Shown: positions 1 through 8,495, numbered from the stretch's first letter. The stretch: 23,964 bases of DNA from DATARH01 sp036278835 (GCA_036278835.1 DASUKH010000308.1:1-23964); one strand, 5' to 3'. Numbers and translations: made by a program. Notes: generated by a model not told the origin, from the letters alone.

Positions 1-1
1 G

Positions 2-1072
2 CTCGTCGGAGATGCCGAAAACCTGAGCGACAGCGCGACTGCCGGCAACGATGAGTTGACCGGCGGTGCCGACGGCGCGACGAACACGATGTACGGCGAC
101 ACCGATAATGGCATGTCCGGGAATGCCGTCGGCGGCCGCGACACGCTGACGGGCGGCGCCGAAGCCCGTAATTTCGCCGCCGGCGATGCCGCCACGATCG
201 GCTCCGATGGCCGCGGCGGCAACGACACGCTGATCGGCGGCGCCGGCCTTGACGCGTACAACCTCCTCGTCGGCGACGCCGCCAGCTTTTCGAATGGCCA
301 GCTCGACCTCAACGACGACTCGCTCAGCGGCAACGCAATCGGCGGCAACGACGAGCTGATCGGCGGCCTCGACGCGTTCAATTTGCTGTATGGCGATGGC
401 GGAGCAATGACCGATAATTCGATCGGCGGCGACGACCTGCTGATCGGCGGTGCCTATGACGGGGCTGGCTTCGCCCCGAACGCCAACGGCCTTTTTGGTG
501 ATGCCTTCGGAATGGACGGTTCCGCAGCCGGCGGCAACGACCAGCTGATCGGCGGCGCCGGCGCATCCAATATTCTCATCGGCGACGCTGTTTTTATGGT
601 TGGTTCTTCGGTCGGAGGCAGCGATACGCTGACCGGCGCCGCCGATACCGATCAGAATTATCTCGTCGGCGATGCTGTGGTGATGGACGGGTCTGCTTCC
701 GGCGGCGGCGACACGCTGATCAGCGGCACCGGCACCGACTACATGTGGGGCGACGCCGTGAACATCATTTCGCCCGATGTGACGACCGGCGCCGACACGT
801 TTGTCTTCGATCCGGGCAGCGGCAACGACGCGATTTTCGATTTCCGCCAGAGCGACGGCGACACGATCGATGTCAGCGGCTACGGCTTTACCGATATCGG
901 CGGTCTGACGATCAGCGCGTCCAATTTCTCCTCTCCAGGCGATTTCGATACGATCGATTTCGGCAGCTACAGCAACGTCGCAAGCACGCTGATCGATTTC
1001 GGCAGCGGCAACAGCGTGACGCTGGTCGGCTTCACCGGCACGCTGACCGCGGCCGATTTCAAATTCGCCTAA
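2..1072 (+). CDS. RTX-like calcium-binding secreted protein, 3' part
   Basis: The gene is open at the left window edge; the frame is uninterrupted from base 2 to the TAA at 1070-1072, so the N-terminus is missing. The visible ~356 residues carry about eight copies of a G-G-x-D-x-L-x-G-G motif (for example GGNDTLIGG), each alternating with an N-x-L-x-G-D-A-like motif. This is a spaced-out form of the glycine/aspartate nonapeptide repeats that bind calcium in RTX proteins. The last ~100 residues change character: GADTFVFDPGSGNDAIFDF and GDTIDVSG are typical of the C-terminal domain of type I secreted RTX proteins, and the chain ends in a short hydrophobic tail (ADFKFA). I infer secretion by an ABC-type I exporter, but no exporter gene is in the window. 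No catalytic domain is visible, so the function (adhesin, S-layer-like or enzyme) is unknown. Confidence 0.8.
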   Translation, partial: LVGDAENLSDSATAGNDELTGGADGATNTMYGDTDNGMSGNAVGGRDTLTGGAEARNFAAGDAATIGSDGRGGNDTLIGGAGLDAYNLLVGDAASFSNGQLDLNDDSLSGNAIGGNDELIGGLDAFNLLYGDGGAMTDNSIGGDDLLIGGAYDGAGFAPNANGLFGDAFGMDGSAAGGNDQLIGGAGASNILIGDAVFMVGSSVGGSDTLTGAADTDQNYLVGDAVVMDGSASGGGDTLISGTGTDYMWGDAVNIISPDVTTGADTFVFDPGSGNDAIFDFRQSDGDTIDVSGYGFTDIGGLTISASNFSSPGDFDTIDFGSYSNVASTLIDFGSGNSVTLVGFTGTLTAADFKFA

Positions 1073-1085
1073 GCGGCCGCCACAC

Positions 1086-1113
1086 TCCTTCTCCCCGCTC
1101 GCGGGGAGAGGGA
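1086..1113. repeat. palindromic hairpin between the RTX gene and ackA
   Basis: TCTCCCCGC at 1090-1098 and GCGGGGAGA at 1101-1109 are perfect inverted arms around a TC centre; the pairing extends outwards with one wobble. It starts 14 bases after the RTX stop codon. It could act as a terminator, although there is no T-run, or be a copy of a dispersed palindromic repeat; CTCCCCGC/GCGGGGAG hairpins are common between alphaproteobacterial genes. Confidence 0.55.
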
Positions 1114-1156
1114 TTTGAGCCGGAACCTGTGGGCGCGGCGCCGTTAACCGGGTGCC

Positions 1157-2332
1157 ATGCAAGATGCGCTGCTCGCCCTTAACGCAGGCTCGTCCAGCAT
1201 CAAATTCGCGCTGTATCGGATCGACGCGAGCGGCAACCCATCCCTGGCCGGCGCCGGCCAGGTCGATGCGATCGGCACGGCGCCGCATCTCCGGGTCGCC
1301 GATGCCGTCGGCCGGCCGGTTGCCGAGCGGCGCTGGCCGGAGGGCGGCCGGCTGGGCCACGAGGCGCTGCTCGATGCGCTGCTGAGCGAAATCGAGCGCC
1401 AACTCGGCGCCAACCGGCTGATCGCCGCCGGGCACCGCGTGGTCCACGGCGGCGACGAATTTGTGGCGCCGGTGCTCGTGAATGAGGAATTGCTGCGCCG
1501 GCTCGACGCGCTGGTGCCATTGGCGCCGCTGCATCAGCCGCACAACCTCGCGGCGATCCGCGCCGTCGCCGCGGTGCGGCCGAACCTGCCGCAGGCCGCC
1601 TGCTTCGACACCGCCTTTCATCACGGCATGCCGGCGTTGGCGCGGCAGGTGGCGCTGCCGCGCGCCGTCGCGGGCGAGGGGGTGCGGCGCTACGGCTTTC
1701 ACGGCCTCTCCTACGAATACATCGCCGGCGAGTTGGCGCGGGTCGCGCCGGAACTGGGCCGGGTGGTGGTTGCCCATCTCGGCAACGGCGCCAGCCTGTG
1801 CGCGCTGAAGGCGGGCCGCAGCGTCGAGACGACGATGAGCTTTACGGCGCTCGACGGGCTGGTGATGGGCACCCGCTGCGGTGTGCTCGATCCGGGAATC
1901 GTCCTTTATCTGCTGAACCGCGGCATGAGCGCCGGCGAGGTCGAGGATTTGCTCTACCATCGCTCGGGCCTCCTTGGCGTTTCGGGGATTTCCGGCGACA
2001 TGCGCACCCTCCTCGCCAGCCCGGAACAGGCGGCCCGCGAGGCCATCGAGCTTTTTGTCTATCGCTGCGCGCAGCAGGCGGCCGCGCTTGCCGCGGCGCT
2101 CGGCGGCATCGACGGTTTCGTCTTCACGGCGGGCATCGGCGAGAACGCGGCGCCGGTTCGCGCGATGATCTGCGAGCGCCTCGCCTGGCTCGGTCTCGCC
2201 CTCGACCCTGTCGCCAACGAGCGCGGCGCTATGCGCATCAGCACACGCGACAGCCGGATCGCCGCGCTGGTCGTGCCGACCGATGAGCAGCTGATGATCG
2301 CGCGCCATACCCTGGCTGCGCTCGGCAGATAG
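1157..2332 (+). CDS. ackA: acetate kinase
   Basis: Acetate kinase reversibly transfers phosphate between acetyl phosphate and ADP to give acetate and ATP in the cytoplasm. The 391 residues match the usual length (~390-400). The N-terminal phosphate-binding motif NAGSSSIKF is at residues 9-17, followed by GHRVVHGG, FDTAFHHGMP, YGFHGLSYEYI, the second phosphate-binding motif AHLGNGASL, and near the C-terminus the adenosine loop GIGENAAPVR. The ATG at 1157 puts the NAGSSS motif at its usual distance from the start; the Shine-Dalgarno is weak. The stop lies 8 bases before the phosphoketolase start, so the two are almost certainly cotranscribed. No phosphotransacetylase is nearby, so the enzyme probably works in the ATP-forming direction on acetyl phosphate made by the neighbouring gene. 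Confidence 0.95.
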   Translation: MQDALLALNAGSSSIKFALYRIDASGNPSLAGAGQVDAIGTAPHLRVADAVGRPVAERRWPEGGRLGHEALLDALLSEIERQLGANRLIAAGHRVVHGGDEFVAPVLVNEELLRRLDALVPLAPLHQPHNLAAIRAVAAVRPNLPQAACFDTAFHHGMPALARQVALPRAVAGEGVRRYGFHGLSYEYIAGELARVAPELGRVVVAHLGNGASLCALKAGRSVETTMSFTALDGLVMGTRCGVLDPGIVLYLLNRGMSAGEVEDLLYHRSGLLGVSGISGDMRTLLASPEQAAREAIELFVYRCAQQAAALAAALGGIDGFVFTAGIGENAAPVRAMICERLAWLGLALDPVANERGAMRISTRDSRIAALVVPTDEQLMIARHTLAALGR

Positions 2333-2340
2333 GAGCAGCA

Positions 2341-4716
2341 ATGGATACGCAGAGCGAAACCGCACCCGGCAAGCTGACCGACGGCGAGCTGGCGGCGATC
2401 GACGCCTATTGGCGCGCCGCCAATTACCTCTCGGTCGGACAGATTTATCTGCTCGCCAATCCGCTGCTGCGCGAGAAGCTGACGTTGGCGCACATCAAGC
2501 CGCGCCTGCTCGGCCACTGGGGCACCGTCCCCGGCCTCAATCTCGTCTATGCGCACCTCAACCGAGCGATCAAGGCGCGCGACCTTGACATGATCTTTAT
2601 CACCGGGCCGGGGCACGGCGCGCCGGGCACCCTCGCCAATACCTGGCTCGAAGGCAGCTATAGCGAGATCTACCCGCCGATATCGCAGAATGCCCGCGGC
2701 ATGGAGCTGTTCTTCCGCCAGTTCTCGTTCCCCGGCGGCATTCCGAGCCATACCGCGGCGCGAACTCCGGGGTCGATCAACGAGGGCGGCGAACTCGGCT
2801 ACAGCCTCCTGCACGCCTATGGCGCGGCATTCGACAACCCGGACCTGATCGTTGCCTGCGTCATCGGCGACGGCGAAGCGGAAACCGGCCCGCTCGCCGC
2901 CTCGTGGCACTCGAACAAGTTTCTCAACCCGGCGCGCGACGGCGCGGTGCTGCCGATCCTGCATCTGAATGGCTACAAGATCGCCAGCCCCACCATTCTC
3001 GCACGCATCCCGCGCGAGGAGCTCGAGGCGCTGCTCGACGGCTACGGCTACCGGCCGTATTTCGTCACCGGCGACAATCCGCCACTGGTGCACCGCGAAT
3101 TTGCCGCGACCCTCGGTGCGGTGCTCGATGAGATCGCCGCCATTCAGCGGGCCGCCCGCCTCCAGGGGCATGCCGAGCGGCCGCGCTGGCCGATGATCGT
3201 GCTGCAGACGCCCAAGGGTTGGACCGGCCCCAAGGAGGTCGACGGAGTGCCGATAGAAGGCACGTTTCGCGCCCACCAAGTGCCGCTCGCCGGCCTCGCC
3301 GACAACCCGGCCCACCTCAAGATGCTCGAAGACTGGATGAAGAGCTACCGGCCGGAGGAGCTGTTCGACGCCGACGGGGCGCCGCTTCCGGAGCTGCGCG
3401 CCCAGCCGCCCGCCGGCAACCGGCGGATGGGCCTCAACCCGCACGCCAATGGCGGCCTCCTGTTGCGCGATCTCGTGCTGCCCGATTTCCGCGATTATGC
3501 CGTCGCGGTGCCGCGGCCGGGCGCGGTGACGGGCGAGGCGACCCGGATCGCCGGCAGGATGCTGCGCGACGTGATCCGGCACAACCCGCGGAACTTCCGG
3601 CTGCTCGGCCCCGACGAGACCACCTCAAACCGGCTCGACGCGGTGTTCGAGGCGACCGATCGGGTATGGGAGGCGGAGATCCGCCCCGGCGACGACCATC
3701 TCGGCCGCGACGGCAGGGTCATCGAGGTATTGAGCGAGCATCTCTGCCAGGGCTGGCTCGAAGGCTACCTGCTGACCGGCCGGCACGGCCTCTTCAACTG
3801 CTATGAGGCGTTTACCCATATCGTCGATTCGATGTTCAACCAGCACGCCAAATGGCTGAAGGAAAGCCACGACATCCCGTGGCGCCGCCCGGTCGCCTCG
3901 CTCAACTACCTGCTGACGAGCCATGTCTGGCGCCAGGACCATAACGGTTTTAGCCATCAGGACCCGGGCTTTATCGATCATGTCGTCAACAAGAAGTCCG
4001 AGATCGTCCGGGTCTATCTGCCGCCCGACGCCAACTGCCTGCTATCGGTGATGGACCACTGCCTGAGGAGCCGCGATTACGTCAACGTCATCGTCGCCGG
4101 CAAGCAGCCGCAGGCGCAGTGGCTCGATATCGGCGCCGCTGTGCGCCACTGCACCCAGGGGGCCGGCATCTGGCGCTGGGCCAGCAACGACGAGAACGCG
4201 GTGCCGGACGCGGTGCTGGCCTGCGCCGGCGACGTGCCGACCCTCGAGGTCTTGGCCGCGGTCGATCTGCTGCACCGGCACCTCCCCGAGCTCAAATTGC
4301 GGGTCGTCAACATCGTCGATCTGATGACGTTGCAGCGGCCGAGCGAGCACCCGCACGGGCTGCCCGACCGCGATTTCGACACGCTCTTCACCAACGATCG
4401 GCCGGTCATCTTTGCCTTTCACGGCTATCCCTGGCTGATCCATCGGCTGACCTACAACCGTACCAACCACGACAATTTCCACGTGCGCGGCTATATCGAG
4501 GAGGGGACGACGACGACGCCCTTCGACATGACGGTGCTCAACCGGATCGACCGCTTCGATCTGGCGATCGATGTGATCGACCGGGTGCCGCGCCTGCATG
4601 ATGTCGGCGCCCATTTGAAGCAGCAGCTGCGCGACAAGCTGGTCGAGCACAAGCACTACATCGCCGCCCACGGCGACGACATGCCGGAAGTTCGCGACTG
4701 GAAATGGGGCGCCTGA
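2341..4716 (+). CDS. xfp: phosphoketolase (xylulose-5-P/fructose-6-P)
   Basis: This thiamine-diphosphate enzyme splits xylulose 5-phosphate, and in many members fructose 6-phosphate, with inorganic phosphate to give acetyl phosphate plus glyceraldehyde 3-phosphate or erythrose 4-phosphate. The 791 residues are the normal family length. Visible signatures are GHGAPG (91-96), the block from HTAARTPGSINEGGELGYS, and GDGEAETG (176-183), which binds the Mg-ThDP diphosphate. Further on are EAFTHIVDSMFNQHAKW and HVWRQDHNGFSHQDPG, both typical of the family. An AGGAG Shine-Dalgarno sits just before the ATG. Acetyl phosphate made here is the substrate of the acetate kinase encoded directly upstream, so the pair forms a short ATP-yielding phosphoketolase branch. 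The sequence does not tell whether it is specific for xylulose 5-phosphate or dual. Confidence 0.95.
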   Translation: MDTQSETAPGKLTDGELAAIDAYWRAANYLSVGQIYLLANPLLREKLTLAHIKPRLLGHWGTVPGLNLVYAHLNRAIKARDLDMIFITGPGHGAPGTLANTWLEGSYSEIYPPISQNARGMELFFRQFSFPGGIPSHTAARTPGSINEGGELGYSLLHAYGAAFDNPDLIVACVIGDGEAETGPLAASWHSNKFLNPARDGAVLPILHLNGYKIASPTILARIPREELEALLDGYGYRPYFVTGDNPPLVHREFAATLGAVLDEIAAIQRAARLQGHAERPRWPMIVLQTPKGWTGPKEVDGVPIEGTFRAHQVPLAGLADNPAHLKMLEDWMKSYRPEELFDADGAPLPELRAQPPAGNRRMGLNPHANGGLLLRDLVLPDFRDYAVAVPRPGAVTGEATRIAGRMLRDVIRHNPRNFRLLGPDETTSNRLDAVFEATDRVWEAEIRPGDDHLGRDGRVIEVLSEHLCQGWLEGYLLTGRHGLFNCYEAFTHIVDSMFNQHAKWLKESHDIPWRRPVASLNYLLTSHVWRQDHNGFSHQDPGFIDHVVNKKSEIVRVYLPPDANCLLSVMDHCLRSRDYVNVIVAGKQPQAQWLDIGAAVRHCTQGAGIWRWASNDENAVPDAVLACAGDVPTLEVLAAVDLLHRHLPELKLRVVNIVDLMTLQRPSEHPHGLPDRDFDTLFTNDRPVIFAFHGYPWLIHRLTYNRTNHDNFHVRGYIEEGTTTTPFDMTVLNRIDRFDLAIDVIDRVPRLHDVGAHLKQQLRDKLVEHKHYIAAHGDDMPEVRDWKWGA

Positions 4717-4741
4717 ACCGGGACGTGCGGGTGCCGCGTCG

Positions 4742-6076
4742 TTAGCGTCCCGTCGGCACCAGCGGGTCGAAGGCGCCGCGATCGGGGGCGGCGGTTTCCG
4801 CCTCGGTGAAGCCCATCGCGGCGAGAAAGGCGGCGCGCACCTCGGGCGGCTGGCCGGTCTGGAAGATGTAGCCGTCGAGGCCGCGGCGGGCGAAGAAATT
4901 GTCCGCCAGCTCGGCGCGGGTGAACCCGTCGATGATCGGGGTGCGCTCGGCAACCGGCAGCTCGATGGCGCGGTTTTTCCCAGGGTCGCGGATTACCGCC
5001 TTCGGGTCGCGGCCGTCGCGGATCGCTTCCAGGTCGTTGAGAAAGCGGCGGCGGACCATCACGATGCCGCGGTCGCTGGGCCCCAGATATTCGCGGCCGC
5101 GGTCGGCGATGCGGCCCTGGCCGACCCAGGTCACGAAATCCTGGTTCATCACATGAGTGGTGATCCAGCGGCCGGTTTCGGGATCGAGGATCGGCCCCTG
5201 CCAGGTCGGGATCTCGTTCTGCACATAGGGTTCGCGCTCGCGCGGCACCCGGCTGAAATGCCAGGTGAGACTGAGCGTGTTTTCGTCGTCGACCGGCACC
5301 CGGAATTCGACGTGGTTGCCGACGAAGAGGCCGCACGGCCACAGGCATACCCGCCCGATCGTCCACAGCCGGTCATTCTCGTCGGTGTCGGTGCGGATGC
5401 GCCGGTATTGAAACCCGTATTCGAACTCATCGAAATCGACCTTGACGTGGCCCGGCGTGTAGGGGCCCGCGGCGCCGGCGAGCCGCACGCTCCAGTTCGA
5501 GTGGGCCCATTCGAAATGCACCGGGTCGATCGAATTTTCCTGGCACTGAAACCAGCTGCACGGAATTTCGGCCTTCACGATCTGGCGGAAGCCGTTCTTC
5601 CAGGAAAAGAACTCCCAGTCCGGCACGAGCGGGCGCGGTTCGGGCCCGAGATATGCCCAGACGAGGCCGCCATGGGTTTCGACCGGGTAGGCCTTGATCC
5701 GGACCTGATCCTTGAGGCGTAATTCGGGGTGCGCCACGTCCTCGTAGGGCTGCGCCAGACACGCGCCATCGGCGCCGTAAAGCCAGCCGTGATAGTTGCA
5801 ACGCAACCCGCACGGCTCGACATAGCCATAGCTGAGATCGGCGCGGCGGTGCCGGCAGTGCCGGTCGAGGAGGCCCCAGTTTCCGCCGAGGTCCTTGTAG
5901 AGGACGAGGTCTTCGCCGAGCAGCCGCACCGGCCGCGTGCCCGGCTCGGCCAGCTCGCTCTCGCCGGCGATCGGCCACCAGTAGCGGCGCAAAAGCTCGC
6001 CCATCGGCGTGCCGGCCGCCGTCTCGGCCAACCCCTCCCAGCGGCTGCCCCGCTCGCTCGAAATCTCCTGCGGCAT
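4742..6076 (-). CDS. Rieske non-heme iron oxygenase, phthalate dioxygenase-like
   Basis: Probable oxygenase component of an aromatic ring-hydroxylating or O-demethylating system. I place the start at the ATG at 6076 because GGGAGGAG lies just upstream; a longer frame reaches 6157 without a comparable ribosome site. This gives 444 residues. The Rieske [2Fe-2S] ligands are C74-x-H76 and C93-x2-H96 (CRH and CNYH). The mononuclear iron site is NSIDPVHFEWAH at 181-192 (D184, H187, H192), and D313 in NQDFVTW is a good candidate for the third ligand. Length and C-terminal sequence resemble single-subunit phthalate 4,5-dioxygenase-type oxygenases (a family-level resemblance). No ferredoxin or reductase partner and no other aromatic-degradation gene is near, so the substrate cannot be told. 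It is convergent with xfp and divergent from the methyltransferase. Confidence 0.88.
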   Translation of the reverse strand: MPQEISSERGSRWEGLAETAAGTPMGELLRRYWWPIAGESELAEPGTRPVRLLGEDLVLYKDLGGNWGLLDRHCRHRRADLSYGYVEPCGLRCNYHGWLYGADGACLAQPYEDVAHPELRLKDQVRIKAYPVETHGGLVWAYLGPEPRPLVPDWEFFSWKNGFRQIVKAEIPCSWFQCQENSIDPVHFEWAHSNWSVRLAGAAGPYTPGHVKVDFDEFEYGFQYRRIRTDTDENDRLWTIGRVCLWPCGLFVGNHVEFRVPVDDENTLSLTWHFSRVPREREPYVQNEIPTWQGPILDPETGRWITTHVMNQDFVTWVGQGRIADRGREYLGPSDRGIVMVRRRFLNDLEAIRDGRDPKAVIRDPGKNRAIELPVAERTPIIDGFTRAELADNFFARRGLDGYIFQTGQPPEVRAAFLAAMGFTEAETAAPDRGAFDPLVPTGR

Positions 6077-6227
6077 CGCGCTCCTCCCGGTCGGCCGGCC
6101 TGCGGAAACGGAATGATATATCCGTCTCTGGCGGGACGGGACACTCCCTGCCGGCACTCGCGACAGGGCTGCCCGCCGCCCGCGCCAGCGGATATACTTG
6201 CGTCGATTTGTTATTGGGGGACGGGAG

Positions 6228-7013
6228 ATGGCCGAACCGCAAATCCGCTTCGAGGACGGCGGCAGCTACGAAAGCTACATGGGACCGTGGAGCCGCCAGG
6301 TCGGCGAGGTCTTTCTCGACTGGCTGGCGCCGCCGCCGGGTCTGCGCTGGCTCGATATCGGCTGCGGCACCGGCGTCTTCACCGAGCTGTTGGCGACGCG
6401 CTGTGCGCCGGTCGAAATCCAGGCGATCGACCCGGCGGCGGCACAGCTTGCCGTTGCGCAAGCGCGCGGGCTCGGCCCGGCGGTGCATTTCCAGCAAGGC
6501 AACGCAATGGCATTGCCCTTCCCGGACAACCGGTTCGATGCGGCGACGATGGCGCTGGTCATCTTCTTCGTTCCCGAGCCCGCCAAAGCGCTGGCCGAGA
6601 TGGCGCGGGCGTTGGCGCCCGGCGGCATCGTCGCGGCCTATGTTTGGGACGTAACCGGCGCCGGCCTGCCGGCCGAGCCGATCCATGCCGAGATGCGGGC
6701 GATGGGCATCCGCCACCCGCGGCCGCCGAGCTTCGAGATTTCGCGGGCGGAGGCCCTGTCGGCATTGTGGGCCGGCGCCGGCCTCGAAGCGGTCGAGGCG
6801 CGCCCGATCGACGCCGCGCGGACCTTCGCCGATTTCGACACGTTCTGGTCGATACACTTGGCCGCGCCGAACATCCGGCCGATTGTCACCGAAATGCCGG
6901 CGGCCGATCTCGAACAACTGAAGCGACGGGTGCGGGCGCGCCTGTCCAACCCGCCCGGCCCGGTCACCCTCTCGGCCCGCGCCAACGCCATCAAAGGCCG
7001 CCTGTCGCTGTAA
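6228..7013 (+). CDS. class I SAM-dependent methyltransferase
   Basis: A 261-residue protein with the AdoMet-binding motif I LDIGCGTG at residues 42-49, an acidic end of strand 2 in IQAIDPAA, the motif FPDNRFDAATMAL and the post-motif LAPGGIVAAYVWD. This is the UbiE/COQ5-like Methyltransf_11 type of fold. I choose the ATG at 6228 over an upstream TTG at 6198 because GGGGGACGGGAG lies immediately before it. The acceptor cannot be predicted: such enzymes act on small molecules, quinones or proteins. It is divergently placed from the Rieske oxygenase gene, about 150 bases away, and lies 32 bases upstream of cobA on the same strand. A functional link to either is only a possibility. Confidence 0.85.
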   Translation: MAEPQIRFEDGGSYESYMGPWSRQVGEVFLDWLAPPPGLRWLDIGCGTGVFTELLATRCAPVEIQAIDPAAAQLAVAQARGLGPAVHFQQGNAMALPFPDNRFDAATMALVIFFVPEPAKALAEMARALAPGGIVAAYVWDVTGAGLPAEPIHAEMRAMGIRHPRPPSFEISRAEALSALWAGAGLEAVEARPIDAARTFADFDTFWSIHLAAPNIRPIVTEMPAADLEQLKRRVRARLSNPPGPVTLSARANAIKGRLSL

Positions 7014-7045
7014 CCGCGGTGAGCGATCTGCTCTAAGCTGGCGCG

Positions 7046-7846
7046 GTGACAGATGATCTGATCGACAGCGTACGGCTCGGGCTTCCGGTCTTCGAAGCGG
7101 GGAGCGTTTGGCTGGTTGGTGCCGGTCCGGGCGATCCGGGCCTGTTGTCCGCATTGGCGCTGCACGCGCTCGCCGGAGCCGACCATGTCGTTTACGACGC
7201 CTTGGTCGATCGCCGCATCCTCGCCCTGGCGCGGCCCGGCGCGGCGCTTGAATACGCCGGGAAGCGCGGCGGCAAGCCGTCGCCGCGCCAGCCCGACATC
7301 TCCGCCCGGCTCGTCGCGCTGGCGCAAGCGGGCGGCCGGGTGTTGCGTCTCAAGGGCGGCGACCCGTGCGTTTTCGGACGCGGCGGCGAAGAGGCGCTGG
7401 CGCTCGCCGCCGCGGGGGTGCCGTTCCGCATCGTGCCGGGCATCACAGCCGGGATCGGCGGTCTCGCCTATGCCGGGATCCCGGTAACGCACCGCGAGAT
7501 CGCCTCGGCGGTCACCTTCGTCACCGGCCACGCCAGCGGCGGCGCGGGGCCGGATTCCGTCGACTGGTCCGCGGTGGCGCAGGCGTCGCCGGTCATCGTC
7601 ATCTATATGGGGCTGGCGCATCTCGGCCGGATCGCGGAACGGCTGATCGCCGGCGGCCGCCGCTCGGACGAGCCGGTGGCGATCGTCAGCCGCGCGACCA
7701 CCCCGGCCCAGCGCGTGTTGGTCACGACTTTGGCGATCGCGGCTAATGAGGCCGGAGCCGCCGGCATCGAGGCGCCGACGATCGTGGTGGTCGGCGAGGT
7801 CGTGCGTCTGCGCGACGCCCTCGATTGGCTCGGCGCCACCGGCTGA
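7046..7846 (+). CDS. cobA: uroporphyrinogen-III C-methyltransferase
   Basis: SUMT transfers two methyl groups from AdoMet to uroporphyrinogen III to make precorrin-2, the branch point to siroheme and cobalamin. The 266 residues are the length of the free-standing CobA enzyme, without CysG oxidase/chelatase domains. Visible are the N-terminal GAGPGDPGLL (25-34), YAGKRGGKPSPRQPDI, the signature LRLKGGDPCVFGRGGEE, PGITAGIGGLAYAGIPVTHR and VTFVTGHASGG. The start is GTG at 7046. It lacks a clear Shine-Dalgarno, and a TCTAAGCT box lies 7-14 bases before it, so a leaderless start is conceivable but weakly supported. No other siroheme or B12 genes are in the window. The ChpT-like gene follows after 10 bases and is probably cotranscribed. 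Confidence 0.95.
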   Translation: MTDDLIDSVRLGLPVFEAGSVWLVGAGPGDPGLLSALALHALAGADHVVYDALVDRRILALARPGAALEYAGKRGGKPSPRQPDISARLVALAQAGGRVLRLKGGDPCVFGRGGEEALALAAAGVPFRIVPGITAGIGGLAYAGIPVTHREIASAVTFVTGHASGGAGPDSVDWSAVAQASPVIVIYMGLAHLGRIAERLIAGGRRSDEPVAIVSRATTPAQRVLVTTLAIAANEAGAAGIEAPTIVVVGEVVRLRDALDWLGATG

Positions 7847-7856
7847 CGGAGCGGAG

Positions 7857-8486
7857 ATGCCCCGCAACATCGATCTACGCGTGCCGGCCCTCTTGGCCTC
7901 CCGCCTCTGCCACGAGCTGGCGGGAGCGCTGACGGCGATCGGAAACGGGGCGGAGCTGCTCGAAGCGGGCGATCCGGCCCTCGGCCGAGAGGCCGCCGCG
8001 CTGGTCCGCGACAGTGCGCGCAAGGCAAACGCGCGGCTGCAATTCTACCGCTTCGCTTTCGGTTTTGCCGGCAGCGCGCTGACCGGCCCGCCGCCCGATC
8101 GTCTCGCCGCCGGTTTCTTTGCCGGCAGCGCAATCGAGTGCGACTACCGGCCGGCGCTGCGTGCCGCCGAAACCGGGCAGCAGAAACTCGCCTGCCTGAT
8201 GCTGTCGGTCGCGTCCGATTCGCTGCCGCGCGGCGGCCGGCTCGTTGCGGAGGCCGACAGGGGCGGCATCGCCGTCGATGCCAGCGGTCCTGGCGACGGG
8301 CCTTCGCCGGAAATGCGCGCCGCGCTATTGCTGGCCGCCACGGCCGGCGAACTCAGCGCCCGCACAATCGGCGGATATTACGCGGCTCTCACCGCCGAGG
8401 CGCTCGGCCTGCATCTCTCCTTAGAGGACCGCCCGGCCGGGTTCAGACTTGGCGCGGCGCCGATCCCCCAGCATCGTGAGCCATAA
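7857..8486 (+). CDS. chpT: ChpT-like histidine phosphotransferase
   Basis: A 209-residue protein starting at ATG 7857 behind an ACGGAGCGGAG ribosome site; longer readings begin inside cobA and are not credible. The N-terminus has LASRLCHELAGALTAIGNG, with the conserved histidine H19 followed by E, L and G. This matches the dimerisation/phosphorylation helix of ChpT (histidine phosphotransferase domain, formerly DUF2328), where the motif resembles RICHDLVGPIGAINNG. The rest resembles the degenerate ATPase-like fold of ChpT, ending in a segment GFRLGAAP. In Caulobacter, ChpT relays phosphate from the hybrid kinase CckA to CtrA and CpdR; here that role is inferred by family. No CckA, CtrA or CpdR gene is nearby, and the position behind cobA gives no support, so a paralogue with other partners is possible. 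Confidence 0.8.
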   Translation: MPRNIDLRVPALLASRLCHELAGALTAIGNGAELLEAGDPALGREAAALVRDSARKANARLQFYRFAFGFAGSALTGPPPDRLAAGFFAGSAIECDYRPALRAAETGQQKLACLMLSVASDSLPRGGRLVAEADRGGIAVDASGPGDGPSPEMRAALLLAATAGELSARTIGGYYAALTAEALGLHLSLEDRPAGFRLGAAPIPQHREP

Positions 8487-8495
8487 ATTCGAGCG

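Noticed and set aside
208..730. Recurring GGCGGCAACGAC-like words, considered as a DNA-level repeat array or CRISPR
   Set aside because: They are codons for the GGND motif inside the RTX coding frame, with irregular spacing and coding spacers.
2059..3582. Long minus-strand open frame of 507 codons opposite ackA and xfp
   Set aside because: It lies antisense to two clearly identified enzymes, is rich in arginine, alanine and glycine without recognisable motifs, and is a by-product of high GC codon bias.
5427..7154. Minus-strand open frame of 575 codons across the Rieske and methyltransferase genes
   Set aside because: It overlaps three good genes in wrong frames and has no recognisable domain.
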